Origin: Pararhodobacter marinus
GTDB lineage: Bacteria; Pseudomonadota; Alphaproteobacteria; Rhodobacterales; Rhodobacteraceae
DNA: 64,000 bases
Assembly: GCF_003122215.1 (NCBI RefSeq)
Contig: NZ_QEYD01000012.1
Span: 110,632 to 174,631 of the forward strand
Reading direction: 5' to 3'
A program made the translations under genes and the position numbers. Each line of letters opens with the position of its first letter. Within the stretch, counting starts at the first letter, position 1. The notes beneath the pieces were generated by a model. The model was not told where the DNA came from and ran no database searches. It saw only the letters and a program-made list of their open reading frames with translations. Below are positions 8,546 to 17,435 of the stretch, piece by piece.

Positions 8546-9013
8546 TCAGGCCCGCCGCACCGAGGCCGCGAAACAGCCGGGCTTGGCGTAATGCAGGTGG
8601 ATATAGGCAACCGCCGGATCCGCGAAACACCGTGTCAGCGCCGCGCCCAGATCCTGCCCCGCGACCGCCTCGGCGTCGATCATCATGTCGCCGCCGTCGA
8701 ACATCCGGACCGAGATCAGCCGCGACAGGAACACCGCGGGCACCGCGCCCGGCGCGGGGCGGGCCTGCATGACGCCCTCGCGCACGAAGATCGCGTGGCT
8801 GGCGTGATAGGGGGTCGCCGCAGGCTGATGGGTGTAGTTGAGCAACAACACCCGCTCGCCGATCCCGGCATCCTCAAGGCTCACGCGGCACGGTGTCCCG
8901 GGCGAGGCCGTCACGACGGAACGCCGGATCCGGCGCGCGGCCAGGTCCTCGTCGGTCAGCGCGAAGAGCGGGGCGAAATCGGTTTCGGGCAAAGCGTGGA
9001 TCTGGAAGGTCAT
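8546..9013 (-). CDS. DUF1203 family protein
   Basis: 155 residues, cytoplasmic, no signal or membrane segment. The sequence follows the DUF1203 pattern: RIRRSVVTASPGTPCRVSL near residue 30, then ERVLLLNYTHQP and TPYHASHAIFVRE near the middle, ending AYIHLHYAKPGCFAA. The function of this family is unknown. It converges on dsbB with 36 bases between the stops and follows the GNAT gene on the same strand after 76 bases. Confidence 0.88.
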   Translation of the reverse strand: MTFQIHALPETDFAPLFALTDEDLAARRIRRSVVTASPGTPCRVSLEDAGIGERVLLLNYTHQPAATPYHASHAIFVREGVMQARPAPGAVPAVFLSRLISVRMFDGGDMMIDAEAVAGQDLGAALTRCFADPAVAYIHLHYAKPGCFAASVRRA

Positions 9014-9089
9014 CGGGTCTCTCCGTCAGGGACCCCCGGTTTTCCTGAAAGCGCCTGCCCGGCGCGACCCGGATCCTGCGCAATCGCGC

Positions 9090-9782
9090 CTACCCCACCA
9101 GCGGATCGCGCGCCGCCAGAACCGGGCGGGTCAGGACCGACAGGCGCTGCTTCTGCGCGCCCGTCGCGTCGAAATTCGCGGGGTCGAGCCAGCGCTCATA
9201 GGCCGCTTTCAGCGCCGGCCATTCCAGGTCGACCGCCGCGTACCACGCGGTGTCACGATTGCCGCCCTTGACGACGCCCGCCTGCCGGAACACGCCCTCA
9301 TAGCTCAGCCCGAAGCGCTGCGCCGCCCGGCGCGAGGGCATGTTGGCCGCATGGCACTTCCACTCGAACCGCCGGTAACCCGCCCCAAAGCACCATTCCA
9401 TCAGCCGGTAAACCGCCTCGGTCGCCTCGCGCCGGCGCTGCAGCCGGGGCGCGAAGGTCAGCCAGCCCGCCTCGGCCGACCCGGCGCGCGGATCGATCCG
9501 CATCAGGCTCAGCGTGCCGCCCAGCCGCCCGTCTTCCATGCGCACCGCGTAATGCAGCGGATCCCAGCCCAGCCGCGCCGCGTCAAGCCACACGGTATAG
9601 GCCCCAAGGTCCGCGAAGGGCCCGACCGGAAGGTAATCCCACATCGCGCCGCCATCCTCGGCATAGGCCGCGAACAGCTCCGCCGCATGCGCGCGCGCCA
9701 GCGGCTCCAGCGTGACATAGCGCCCTTCGATGACGGTACGCGGCGGCAATTGCGGCGGAGACCACGAAGACAGATCGGTCAT
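9090..9782 (-). CDS. GNAT family N-acetyltransferase (RimJ/RimL-like)
   Basis: 230 residues. The GNAT fold is visible: N-terminal GRYVTLEPLARAHAAELF, the acetyl-CoA-binding region TFAPRLQRRREATEAVYRLM (near 120-140) and the C-terminal AQRFGLSYEGVFRQA strand-turn typical of the RimJ/RimL group, which modifies N-terminal amino groups or small substrates. The substrate is not predictable. The upstream 200 bases are occupied by hairpin repeats linked to the end of aspS. Confidence 0.88.
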   Translation of the reverse strand: MTDLSSWSPPQLPPRTVIEGRYVTLEPLARAHAAELFAAYAEDGGAMWDYLPVGPFADLGAYTVWLDAARLGWDPLHYAVRMEDGRLGGTLSLMRIDPRAGSAEAGWLTFAPRLQRRREATEAVYRLMEWCFGAGYRRFEWKCHAANMPSRRAAQRFGLSYEGVFRQAGVVKGGNRDTAWYAAVDLEWPALKAAYERWLDPANFDATGAQKQRLSVLTRPVLAARDPLVG

Positions 9783-9850
9783 GGCAGGATCCTTTCACAG
9801 ATCCCCAACCGATAGCGCACGCCATCCCGTCGGAAAAGCGCGCGTTCCTT

Positions 9851-9982
9851 CATCTTTGTTCCACAAATATCCTCGGGGGGTTCCAAGGGGGGCAGACAGC
9901 CCCCCTTGGCGCGGGGAGCGCGAGGGGGCGCGCAGCCCCCTCGCCTCTTGTCAAAAACCCGGGGGGCGCGCAGCCCCCTCGC
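9851..9982 (-). repeat. Dispersed intergenic element, copy A, with double hairpin
   Basis: Downstream of aspS. On the minus strand it reads hairpin(s), a C run, GAGGATATTTGTGG and AACAAAGATGAAG (core 9880-9851). Two perfect hairpins precede the core: CCAAGGGGGG / CCCCCCTTGG (9883-9892 with 9900-9909, loop CAGACAG) and GCGAGGGGGC / GCCCCCTCGC (9920-9929 with 9935-9944). A further half copy of the second lies at 9962-9982. The same composite occurs at 34953-35040. Probably an aspS 3' end and termination signal. Confidence 0.75.
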
Positions 9983-10004
9983 CTCGCCCGGCTGGCTCCC
10001 GGGA

Positions 10005-11783
10005 TCAGCTCTCCGGCGGCAGCACCCGCAGGCGCAGCTCGCGCAGTTGCTCGTTGGTGGCTTCCGAGGGCGCGTTCATCATCAGGTCTTCGGCGCGCTG
10101 GTTCATCGGGAACATGATGACCTCGCGGATATTGGCGGTATCGGCCAAGAGCATGACGATCCGGTCGATCCCCGCCGCGCAGCCGCCATGCGGGGGCGCG
10201 CCGTATTTGAACGCCTTGACCATGCCGCCGAAGCGCTTCTCGACCTCGTCCTTGCCGTAGCCCGCCAGTTCGAAGGCCTTGAACATGATCTCGGGCTTGT
10301 GGTTCCGGATCGCGCCCGAGACCAGCTCGTAGCCATTGCAGGCCAGGTCGTACTGGTAGCCCAGCACCTCGAGCGGATCGCCCTGCAGCGCCTCCATCCC
10401 GCCCTGCGGCATAGAGAACGGGTTGTGGCTGAAGTCGATGGTCCCGGTTTCGGGATCCTTCTCGTACATCGGGAAATCGACGATCCAGGCGAATTTGAAC
10501 ACGGTCTCGTCGATCAGGCCCAGCTCGCGCCCGATCTCGGTGCGCGCGCGGCCCGCGACGGCCTCGAACTGCTCGGGCTTGCCGCCCAGGAAGAAGGCCG
10601 CATCGCCCTCGCCCAGACCCAGCTGCTGGCGGATCGCCTCGGTGCGCTCGGGCCCGATATTCTTGGCCAGCGGGCCCGCCGCTTCCAGCCCCTCATCGCC
10701 CTTGCGCCAGAAGATATAGCCCATGCCGGGCAGGCCCTGCTGTTGCGCGAAAGCGTTCATCCGGTCGCAGAACTTGCGCGAACCGCCGCCCGGCGCCGGG
10801 ATCGCGCGGATCTGCGTGCCCGCGTTTTCCAGAAGCTTGGCGAAGATGGCAAAGCCCGACCCCGCGAAATGCTCGGACACGACCTGCATCTTGATCGGGT
10901 TGCGCAGGTCGGGCTTGTCCGAGCCGTACCACAGCATCGAATCCTTGTAGGCGATGAGCGGCCAGTCGGGATCGACCGTCTTGCCACCGCCGAATTCCTC
11001 GAACACGCCCTGGATGACCGGCTGCACGGCGGCGAAGACGTCTTCCTGCCGCACGAAGCTCATTTCCACGTCCAGCTGGTAGAAATCGGTGGGCGAGCGG
11101 TCGGCGCGCGGGTCTTCATCGCGGAAACACGGCGCGATCTGGAAATACTTGTCGAAGCCCGCCACCATGATCAGCTGCTTGAACTGCTGGGGCGCCTGCG
11201 GCAGCGCGTAGAACTTGCCCGGATGCAGGCGCGAGGGCACGAGGAAGTCGCGCGCGCCTTCGGGGCTGGACGCGGTGATGATCGGCGTCTGGAACTCGTT
11301 GAAGCCTTCGTTCCACATCCGGTTGCGGATCGAGCGCACGACATTCGAGCGCAGCATCATGTTGCGATGCAGGGTCTCGCGGCGCAGGTCCAGAAAGCGG
11401 TAAGTCAGGCGCGTCTCTTCGGGATAATCCGGCTCGCCGAAGACCGGCAGCGGCAATTCGCCCGCCTCGCCCAGGATCTCGACCTTGCGGGCATAGACCT
11501 CGATCTCGCCCGTGGGGATCTTGGTGTTGACCAGGCTCTCGTCGCGGGCCTTCACGCTGCCCTCGATCGAGATCACCCATTCCGAGCGGACCTTTTCCAG
11601 GTCCTTGAACGCCGCGCTGTCGCTGTCGGCCAGCACCTGTGTGATGCCGTAATGGTCGCGCAGGTCGATGAACAGGACGCCCCCGTGGTCGCGCACGCGG
11701 TGCACCCAGCCCGCGAGGCGGACGGTATCGCCGACATGCGCCTTGTTGAGGTCGGCACAGGTATGGCTGCGATAGGCGTGCAT
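10005..11783 (-). CDS. aspS: Aspartyl-tRNA synthetase, probably non-discriminating
   Basis: 592 residues, full bacterial length. Anticodon-binding OB domain (about 1-105), class II catalytic core with motif 2 [19 protein letters not shown], the bacterial GAD insertion domain (about 290-420) and motif 3 [11 protein letters not shown] near the end. The OB domain reads [10 protein letters not shown], with His where discriminating enzymes such as E. coli AspRS have Leu; from what is known of the Pseudomonas enzyme this points to a form that also charges tRNA-Asn, needing GatCAB. GatCAB genes are not in the window. A dispersed hairpin element follows the stop. Confidence 0.95.
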   Translation of the reverse strand: MHAYRSHTCADLNKAHVGDTVRLAGWVHRVRDHGGVLFIDLRDHYGITQVLADSDSAAFKDLEKVRSEWVISIEGSVKARDESLVNTKIPTGEIEVYARKVEILGEAGELPLPVFGEPDYPEETRLTYRFLDLRRETLHRNMMLRSNVVRSIRNRMWNEGFNEFQTPIITASSPEGARDFLVPSRLHPGKFYALPQAPQQFKQLIMVAGFDKYFQIAPCFRDEDPRADRSPTDFYQLDVEMSFVRQEDVFAAVQPVIQGVFEEFGGGKTVDPDWPLIAYKDSMLWYGSDKPDLRNPIKMQVVSEHFAGSGFAIFAKLLENAGTQIRAIPAPGGGSRKFCDRMNAFAQQQGLPGMGYIFWRKGDEGLEAAGPLAKNIGPERTEAIRQQLGLGEGDAAFFLGGKPEQFEAVAGRARTEIGRELGLIDETVFKFAWIVDFPMYEKDPETGTIDFSHNPFSMPQGGMEALQGDPLEVLGYQYDLACNGYELVSGAIRNHKPEIMFKAFELAGYGKDEVEKRFGGMVKAFKYGAPPHGGCAAGIDRIVMLLADTANIREVIMFPMNQRAEDLMMNAPSEATNEQLRELRLRVLPPES

Positions 11784-11818
11784 CGGAAACTCCGGGGCTG
11801 GGGCTATGGATCGGCCCG

Positions 11819-11847
11819 GAGAAACAGCGTCAGGCGGTGGAAGTCAA
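11819..11847 (-). promoter_or_regulatory. Possible aspS promoter
   Basis: TTGACT on the minus strand at 11847-11842, about 60 bases ahead of the aspS start, with a poor -10 (TTTCTC) 17 bases on. A good -35 with a weak -10 is common in Rhodobacter promoters. Only the -35 is convincing. Confidence 0.35.
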
Positions 11848-11901
11848 GGGCGGCGGCTTTTGCACACGGTGCAGGCGCCGAAAACGGCCCCGTGCGCAGG
11901 C

Positions 11902-12762
11902 TCAGCCCTGCGCGCCATCGCCGGAGCCGTCGCTCGCGCCGAAGAACACGCCGTCACGCAGCACCTGCGCCACGGTATCGCGTTTCACCATCGGCTCCTT
12001 GGCGGCATAGGCATAGGTCAGCGACAGGTCGCACAGCTGGTTGATCAGCCGCGGCACCCCGTCTGTCGCCTGATGGACCAGCTCGGCGGCCTGACGGCTG
12101 AAGATGCCGGGATTGCCCCCCGCATGACGGATGCGCGAGGCGATATATCCCCCGGTCGAGGCGATATCGAGCCGCGGCAGGTGGTAGCTTGCCGCGACGC
12201 GCTGCGCGAACTGGATCAGGTCAGGGCGGCGCACCATCGCGCGCAGCTCGGGCTGGCCCACCAGCAGAAGCTGAAGCACCTCGTCGCGCCCGGCATTGAT
12301 ATTGGTCAGCATCCGCAGGTCTTCGAGCGCATCGCGGTTGAGGTTCTGCGCCTCGTCGATGACCAGAAGTACACGGTTGCCATTCGCATGTTCGGCCAGC
12401 AGGAAATCCTGAATCGCCGGAAACGCATCGTCTTCCGCGCCCCCGCCCGGCAGCGTCAGCCCCAGAGCCGCGCAGACGCGCCGCATGATGTCGTTCACGC
12501 CAGGCCGGGCGTTCGAGATCATGCCGATCGTCACGCTGTCCTCCAGCCCGTCGATGAAATGGTGCAGAAGCGTGGTCTTGCCTGCGCCGATCTCGCCCGT
12601 CAGCAGGGTGATCGGCGCGCGGGTCGACAGGCCGTAATCCAGCATCGCGTAGGCGCCGCGATGTTCGGGAGACCAGTACAGGAATTCGGGATCGGGCGCC
12701 AACGCGAAAGGACGTTCGCGCAGCCCGAAATGCTCAAGGTAATAGTTCAGCGCCTGTGCCAT
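11902..12762 (-). CDS. ExeA/GspA-type AAA ATPase
   Basis: 286 residues. Opens MAQALNYYLEHFGLRERPF, the N-terminal signature of the ExeA/XrtA-linked ATPase family, then Walker A GEIGAGKTTLL (about residues 56-66), Walker B LLVIDEAQNL (about 130) and LLVGQPEL. There is no C-terminal peptidoglycan-binding domain, unlike ExeA itself. Relatives sit in exopolysaccharide export loci and in type II secretion. Divergent from a priming sugar transferase across a 516-base control region, so a role in exopolysaccharide production is the best inference. The rest of such a locus is not in the window. Confidence 0.85.
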   Translation of the reverse strand: MAQALNYYLEHFGLRERPFALAPDPEFLYWSPEHRGAYAMLDYGLSTRAPITLLTGEIGAGKTTLLHHFIDGLEDSVTIGMISNARPGVNDIMRRVCAALGLTLPGGGAEDDAFPAIQDFLLAEHANGNRVLLVIDEAQNLNRDALEDLRMLTNINAGRDEVLQLLLVGQPELRAMVRRPDLIQFAQRVAASYHLPRLDIASTGGYIASRIRHAGGNPGIFSRQAAELVHQATDGVPRLINQLCDLSLTYAYAAKEPMVKRDTVAQVLRDGVFFGASDGSGDGAQG

Positions 12763-13278
12763 GCCCGTTCCGGTTTAGTTGCGCCCTTGATCCGCTGAGA
12801 CTGGTCCGTCAGAGCGATGGCGTTCCCGATGGGATATAGGGGAAGTGGGGCCGGAATACCAAATTCTCGGGGCGCTTTCTGGGCAGGCACCGAATGACGC
12901 CACGCTCCCGCCATCGCAGCGCCACAGGGCCGGGTGATTCGGGCGCCGAGACCACAAAAGGGCGAAATTGTGGCAAAATCTCAGCTTATGCGTGCAAACA
13001 CGGCCCCATTCGCCTGACCATCGAAAGCGCCTTCCGCAAGGTCAATGTTTCCCTTAACGGAACGATCACCTCCCCATTTTGCAATCGTTCGCAAGTTAAC
13101 TTGCATTTTGCGTCCAATCCGCTTGGTTCCTAATTGGAAACAAACAGTTTAGGGCGTAATTGTGGCGCATTCGCCGCAATTTGTTTTTTTCGCGACACAA
13201 ACACGGCTAAAGAAGGTTTAGCGACGTCGACAGCGCCTGGGGGGGTGAGGTTCGACCATATCAACTCTGGGCGCTGCC
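12763..13278. promoter_or_regulatory. 516-base divergent control region of the ATPase / sugar transferase pair
   Basis: No gene seen. Distinctly AT-richer than its surroundings from about 12960 on. It holds a perfect 14-base palindrome GCAAGTTAACTTGC (13091-13104); a direct repeat GGGCGWAATTGTGGC at 12960-12974 and 13152-13166; an imperfect inverted repeat AATTGTGGC / GCCGCAATT (13158-13181); and GCTAAA-GAAGG-TTTAGC (13206-13222), close to the sugar transferase start. These look like binding sites for one or more regulators. I could not fix promoter boxes. Confidence 0.6.
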
Positions 13279-14040
13279 ATGACCCTGCACTATCGTGCAC
13301 TACCCGACTTCACCGGAGTCGACCTGAATCCGATGCCCGCAAACTACGCTTTGCAGGACTGGAGCCAAAGGCCGACCGTATCCGCCTCCCCGGGCGACGC
13401 AAATCCTGCCGAGCTTCTTCCCGCGCTGGCCGGCGACTATGCCGAAACGGGCAAGCGCCTGCTGGATGTTGTCTTGGCAAGTGTCGCCCTGCTGCTGGCC
13501 GCGCCCGTCTTGGCCCTGCTGGCGGCTCTGTTGTGGATCGAAGGCGGCAACCCCTTCTACACGCAAGAGCGTCTGGGCCGGCACGGGCGGCATTTCCGCA
13601 TGTACAAGCTGCGCTCGATGGTGCCCGATGCCTCGGCGCGGCTGGTCGAGTATCTCGACCGCGATCCCGCCATGCGCGCCGAATGGGACCTGACGCAGAA
13701 GCTGAAGCGCGATCCCCGCATCACGCCGCTGGGCCGCCTGTTGCGCAAGACCTCGATGGACGAGCTGCCGCAGCTTCTGAACGTCCTCAAGGGCGACATG
13801 AGCCTTGTCGGCCCGCGCCCTATGCTGCCGCAGCAGATGGCGATCTACGCCCATCCGCCCGCCTATCTGGGCCTGCGTCCGGGCATCACCGGCCTGTGGC
13901 AGGTGACGGCGCGCAACGAGGACAGCTTCGCCCTGCGTGCCGCGATCGACCTGCGCTATGCCGAGCGGGTGTCACTGTGGGGCGATCTGAAGATCATGGT
14001 GGCGACCGTCAGGTCGATCCTGCGCGCCACGGGCTACTGA
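13279..14040 (+). CDS. ExoY-type undecaprenyl-phosphate sugar phosphotransferase
   Basis: 253 residues. Transfers a sugar phosphate to undecaprenyl phosphate, the priming step of exopolysaccharide synthesis, at the inner membrane. A 55-residue N-terminal extension precedes the single re-entrant membrane helix (RLLDVVLASVALLLAAPVLA). The core motifs are all present: YKLRSMVPDA, PRITPLGRLLRKTSMDELPQ, VGPRPMLP and RPGITGLWQVTAR. This is the short monotopic form (ExoY/WcaJ C-terminal domain), without the multi-helix N-terminal region of WbaP. The long upstream region with several palindromes suggests regulated expression. Confidence 0.9.
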   Translation: MTLHYRALPDFTGVDLNPMPANYALQDWSQRPTVSASPGDANPAELLPALAGDYAETGKRLLDVVLASVALLLAAPVLALLAALLWIEGGNPFYTQERLGRHGRHFRMYKLRSMVPDASARLVEYLDRDPAMRAEWDLTQKLKRDPRITPLGRLLRKTSMDELPQLLNVLKGDMSLVGPRPMLPQQMAIYAHPPAYLGLRPGITGLWQVTARNEDSFALRAAIDLRYAERVSLWGDLKIMVATVRSILRATGY

Positions 14041-14143
14041 GCGGCAGACGGCCGGCCACGCGAGGCCTTCGGACCCTACGAAACCCGGCCGGTCCCGCCG
14101 CTTTCATCTTGCGGTCGGGCATGGCTGCTGCCATCCCTTCGCC

Positions 14144-14812
14144 ATGACCCAGAATTTCCGCGCCAGCGTGACCCGCCCCGCCCCGGTTGTCCTGGGACTC
14201 GTGGGCCTGTGCGCATTGCTGGAAATCGCGTTCACGCTGGCCGAGATGCCGTTCCTGCAGTTCGACAGCCTGCGGCGGGTGGCCATCGTGCACGGCGCCT
14301 TCTGGCCCGGCCTGCTGGCCGGATGGGAGCCGGTCTTTCCCGGCCAGCGCGTCACCATGTTCCTCAGCTATGCGTTCCTGCATGGCGGTTTTCTGCACAT
14401 GGCGTTCAACATGCTGCTGCTCCTGCATCTGGGCCGGCAATCGGTGGCCCGGCTGGGACAGGGCGGCTTCCTGCTGGCCTTTGCGCTCTGCGCGATCGGC
14501 GGCGCGGCGGGCTATTGGCTGCTGAACGGCTCGGAACAGCCCATGCTGGGGGCCTCGGGCGCGGTGTTCGGCTTCTTCGGCATGACGATTTTCTGGGACA
14601 TCCAGGTCCGCCGCAAGATCGGCCTGTCCATCGACCAGCCGATCCGCCTGATGATCGGCCTGGCGGTGATGAACGTGCTTCTGTGGTTTCTCGTCAGCGG
14701 GATGCTTGCCTGGGAGGCACATCTGGGCGGTTTCTTGACCGGCGCGCTGCTGGCGCGGATCGTGACCCCGACCCCTGGCCACCGGGCACGGCCGGATCTG
14801 CGCGACCGTTGA
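14144..14812 (+). CDS. Rhomboid family intramembrane serine protease
   Basis: 222 residues with six predicted membrane helices. Catalytic motifs are complete: FLHGGFLHMAFNM in the second helix region, GASGAVFGFFG with the active Ser, and AHLGGFLTGALL with the active His. It cleaves transmembrane substrates within the inner membrane; substrates are unknown. Starts 104 bases after the sugar transferase on the same strand, possibly co-transcribed. Confidence 0.92.
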   Translation: MTQNFRASVTRPAPVVLGLVGLCALLEIAFTLAEMPFLQFDSLRRVAIVHGAFWPGLLAGWEPVFPGQRVTMFLSYAFLHGGFLHMAFNMLLLLHLGRQSVARLGQGGFLLAFALCAIGGAAGYWLLNGSEQPMLGASGAVFGFFGMTIFWDIQVRRKIGLSIDQPIRLMIGLAVMNVLLWFLVSGMLAWEAHLGGFLTGALLARIVTPTPGHRARPDLRDR

Positions 14813-14892
14813 CAGAATCGTCAATAGACCGTTGCATTAAAGATCGAAATGCGCCCTACTGCAAAATATGATCAAATATTGACGGAGCCTGC

Positions 14893-15717
14893 GTGACCGC
14901 CGAAACCCTGACTGCCCCGCCCGAACCCGGTCCGAGAGGGGCCGATGCCTCCGTTCCGGTCATCGCGATCAACGGATTGCACAAGGCCTATGGGTCGCTC
15001 GAGGTGCTCAAGGGCGTGGACGTCAAGGCGATGCCGGGGCAGGTGATTTCGCTCATCGGGTCGTCCGGGTCCGGCAAGTCGACCTTGCTGCGGTGCTGCA
15101 ACCTGCTGGAAGACAGCCAGCAGGGCGACATCATCTTCGAGGGCGAAAGCGTCCATTGGCGCGGCACCGGGCTGAACCGCCACCCGGCGGACCGCGCGCA
15201 GGTCGCGCGGATCCGCACCAACCTTGCCATGGTGTTCCAGAACTTCAATCTGTGGTCGCACATGACCGTTCTGCAGAACGTGATGGAAGCCCCCGTCACC
15301 GTGCTGAAACAGGACAAGGCCACGGTTGAGAAGCGCGCGCGCGCGCTTCTGGACAAGGTGGGGATCGGCGACAAGTGCGACGTGTACCCGGCGCAGATGT
15401 CGGGGGGCCAGCAACAGCGCGCCGCCATCGCCCGCGCGCTGTGCATGGAACCCCGCGCGCTTCTGTTCGACGAGCCGACCTCGGCGCTGGACCCCGAGCT
15501 GGAGCAGGAAGTGGTGCGTGTCATCAAGGCGCTGGCCGACGAGGGGCGCACGATGATCATCGTCACCCACGACATGCGGCTGGCCAATGACGTGTCCGAT
15601 CACGTCATCTTCCTGCATCAGGGCCTGATCGAAGAAGAAGGGCCGCCGGCAGAGCTGTTCGGGGCGCCCAAATCCGCGCGCCTGCAGCAATTCCTCAGCG
15701 CGACGCAGTCGGGCTGA
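14893..15717 (+). CDS. Polar amino-acid ABC transporter, ATP-binding subunit (GlnQ/HisP-like)
   Basis: 274 residues, GTG start behind GGAGCC. A 25-residue variable N-terminus precedes Walker A SSGSGKSTLL, the Q loop MVFQNFNLWSHMTV, the signature MSGGQQQRAAIARAL, Walker B LLFDEPTSALDPE and the H loop IIVTHDM. The NLWSHMTVLQNVMEAP stretch is typical of the polar amino-acid subgroup. It heads an operon-like run: ATPase, binding protein, two permeases, then two glutamine-synthetase-like genes and an amidotransferase. The AT-rich 80 bases upstream should hold the promoter. Confidence 0.92.
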   Translation: MTAETLTAPPEPGPRGADASVPVIAINGLHKAYGSLEVLKGVDVKAMPGQVISLIGSSGSGKSTLLRCCNLLEDSQQGDIIFEGESVHWRGTGLNRHPADRAQVARIRTNLAMVFQNFNLWSHMTVLQNVMEAPVTVLKQDKATVEKRARALLDKVGIGDKCDVYPAQMSGGQQQRAAIARALCMEPRALLFDEPTSALDPELEQEVVRVIKALADEGRTMIIVTHDMRLANDVSDHVIFLHQGLIEEEGPPAELFGAPKSARLQQFLSATQSG

Positions 15718-15765
15718 GGGCAAACAAAACAAAAAAGAACCCAAGTCCAACAGAGGTAATCAAAA

Positions 15766-16500
15766 ATGAAGAAACTTCTCCTTTCCGCCGCCACGCTCGC
15801 CTTTGCCGCGACCGGCGCGCTGGCGCAGGATATCGTCCGTCTTGGCACCGAGGGCGCCTATCCGCCGTATAACTACATCGATGAATCAAACGCGCTGGTC
15901 GGTTTCGAGATCGATCTTGGCAACGCGCTGTGCGAACGCGCCGGTCTGACCTGCGAATGGGTGCAGAACGACTGGGATTCGATCATCCCCAACCTGGTCG
16001 GCGGGAACTACGACGCGATCATGGCCGGGATGAACGCCACGCCCGAACGCGCCGAGGTGATCATGTTCTCGGATCCCTACAAACTGCCCGATCCCTCGGC
16101 CTATATGGCGCTGGCGGGCACCGATCCGTCGGTCATGGAAGAGGGCGTGATCGCCGCGCAGTCGAACACGATGCAATCGGGCATGGTCGCCGATACCTCG
16201 GCCACGCTGATCGAGTTCCCGACCGCCGACGAGACCATCGCCGCCGTGCGCAACGGCACCGCCGATGCGGTGCTGGCCGACCGCGACTTCCTGATGACCT
16301 ATGTCACCGAATCCGGCGGCGAGCTGGAATTCCTGGCCACCGTGCCCTCGCCGGGTGCCGGCGTGTCGATCGGCCTGCGCCAGTCGGATACCGAGCTGCA
16401 GGCGACCTTCAACGCGGCCCTCGACGAGATGAAGGCCGATGGCACGCTCAACGCGATGCTGGTGGAATGGTTCGGCGACGAGGTGCCGCAGTTCGAATGA
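15766..16500 (+). CDS. ABC transporter substrate-binding protein, family 3
   Basis: 244 residues with a type I signal peptide (MKKLLLSAATLAFAATGALA). The mature protein has the family 3 features: GTEGAYPPYNYIDESN, GFEIDLGNALCERAG (signature) and WDSIIPNLVGGNYDAIMAGMN. Periplasmic partner of the two permeases downstream. Ligand not predictable; the neighbouring gamma-glutamyl ligases suggest an amine or amino acid. A strong hairpin lies between it and the permease genes, a usual way to give the binding protein more mRNA than the membrane subunits. Confidence 0.92.
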   Translation: MKKLLLSAATLAFAATGALAQDIVRLGTEGAYPPYNYIDESNALVGFEIDLGNALCERAGLTCEWVQNDWDSIIPNLVGGNYDAIMAGMNATPERAEVIMFSDPYKLPDPSAYMALAGTDPSVMEEGVIAAQSNTMQSGMVADTSATLIEFPTADETIAAVRNGTADAVLADRDFLMTYVTESGGELEFLATVPSPGAGVSIGLRQSDTELQATFNAALDEMKADGTLNAMLVEWFGDEVPQFE

Positions 16501-16511
16501 TCTGACAGCCC

Positions 16512-16538
16512 GGCCCTTCGCGTCCGCCGCGAAGGGCC
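16512..16538 (+). promoter_or_regulatory. Intercistronic stem-loop after the binding-protein gene
   Basis: Perfect 11-bp stem GGCCCTTCGCG / CGCGAAGGGCC with a TCCGC loop and no T run. Its place, between the binding protein and the permease gene of the same operon, fits 3'-end protection or partial termination. Confidence 0.75.
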
Positions 16539-16553
16539 TATCGCCGGTGCCCG

Positions 16554-17435
16554 ATGTTTTCCTTCTGTGCTGATCCGTCTGTCCTGCCCGACTGGCAATG
16601 GATGGCCTGCTACCTAACCACCGGCTCGCATTTCGCGCTCTACCGGTCGGTGCTGGTCGTGCTGCTGCTGCTTGCGCTGGCGGCACCTTTGGCGCTGGGC
16701 ATGGGCTTTCTGGGCGCGCTGGCGGTGCGTTCGGGGAATGCGGCGCTGCGCGGGGTCGGCACCGTCTACGTGTCGATGGTGCGCGGCATTCCCGACGTCA
16801 TCTTCTTTCTGTTCGTCCCGTTCGCCATCGACCAGGGCGTCGAGTTTCTGCGCCACAAGATCCTTTGCCCCGACTGGGATCAGCCGATCCGGCAGGGCAA
16901 CGATTTCATCGTCTGCCAAGCGGCGAAGATGCCGCTCGCCTCGGATCCGGCCTGGATGCACGATGTCTGGGGCTTCACGCTGGCCCTGATCGCCTTCGCG
17001 CTGGTCTTCGGCGCCTTTGCCGCGAACACGCTCAACGGGGCCATGAACGCGGTCCCGCGCGCGCAGCTTGAAACCGCCGAGGCCTACGGCATGACGCAGG
17101 GCCAGACCTTTCGCCGGGTGCTGCTGCCGCAGATGTGGGTCTATGCCCTGCCCGGCCTCTCCAACCTGTGGATGATCCTGACCAAGGCCACGCCGCTTTT
17201 GTTCCTTCTGGGCATTCAGGACGTGGTGTTCTGGGCGCGCGAGCTGGGCGGGCAGAAAACCGGGCACTACGCCTATACCCATCCCGACTGGCGGGTCTGG
17301 TATTTCCTGGGCGTGCTGGCTTTCTACCTGACGCTCACCTGGGTCAGCCAGAAGGTCTTTGACCGGCTGATGGTGCGGCTCAACCACGGACAGGCCACGG
17401 CGGGGGGCGAAGCGCTCAGAAAGGCGCCCGCATGA
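16554..17435 (+). CDS. Polar amino-acid ABC transporter permease (HisQ-like)
   Basis: 293 residues. Membrane subunit with the MetI-like domain; the coupling motif is AETAEAYGMTQGQTFRRVLLPQ-like (EAYGMTQGQTF around residue 180). A periplasmic insert of about 60 residues (FLRHKILCPDWDQPIRQGND) between the second and third helices is longer than in E. coli HisQ. The stop overlaps the next start (ATGA), so both permeases are made together. Confidence 0.88.
   Translation: MFSFCADPSVLPDWQWMACYLTTGSHFALYRSVLVVLLLLALAAPLALGMGFLGALAVRSGNAALRGVGTVYVSMVRGIPDVIFFLFVPFAIDQGVEFLRHKILCPDWDQPIRQGNDFIVCQAAKMPLASDPAWMHDVWGFTLALIAFALVFGAFAANTLNGAMNAVPRAQLETAEAYGMTQGQTFRRVLLPQMWVYALPGLSNLWMILTKATPLLFLLGIQDVVFWARELGGQKTGHYAYTHPDWRVWYFLGVLAFYLTLTWVSQKVFDRLMVRLNHGQATAGGEALRKAPA

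Noticed and set aside
9730..10260. Plus-strand frame of 176 codons over the repeat region downstream of aspS
   Set aside because: Composed of translated hairpin repeats and aspS antisense sequence; no start signal.
12894..13133. 79-codon plus-strand frame upstream of the sugar transferase
   Set aside because: Lies over the palindromic control region, has no good ribosome site and unlike codon use; better read as regulatory DNA.
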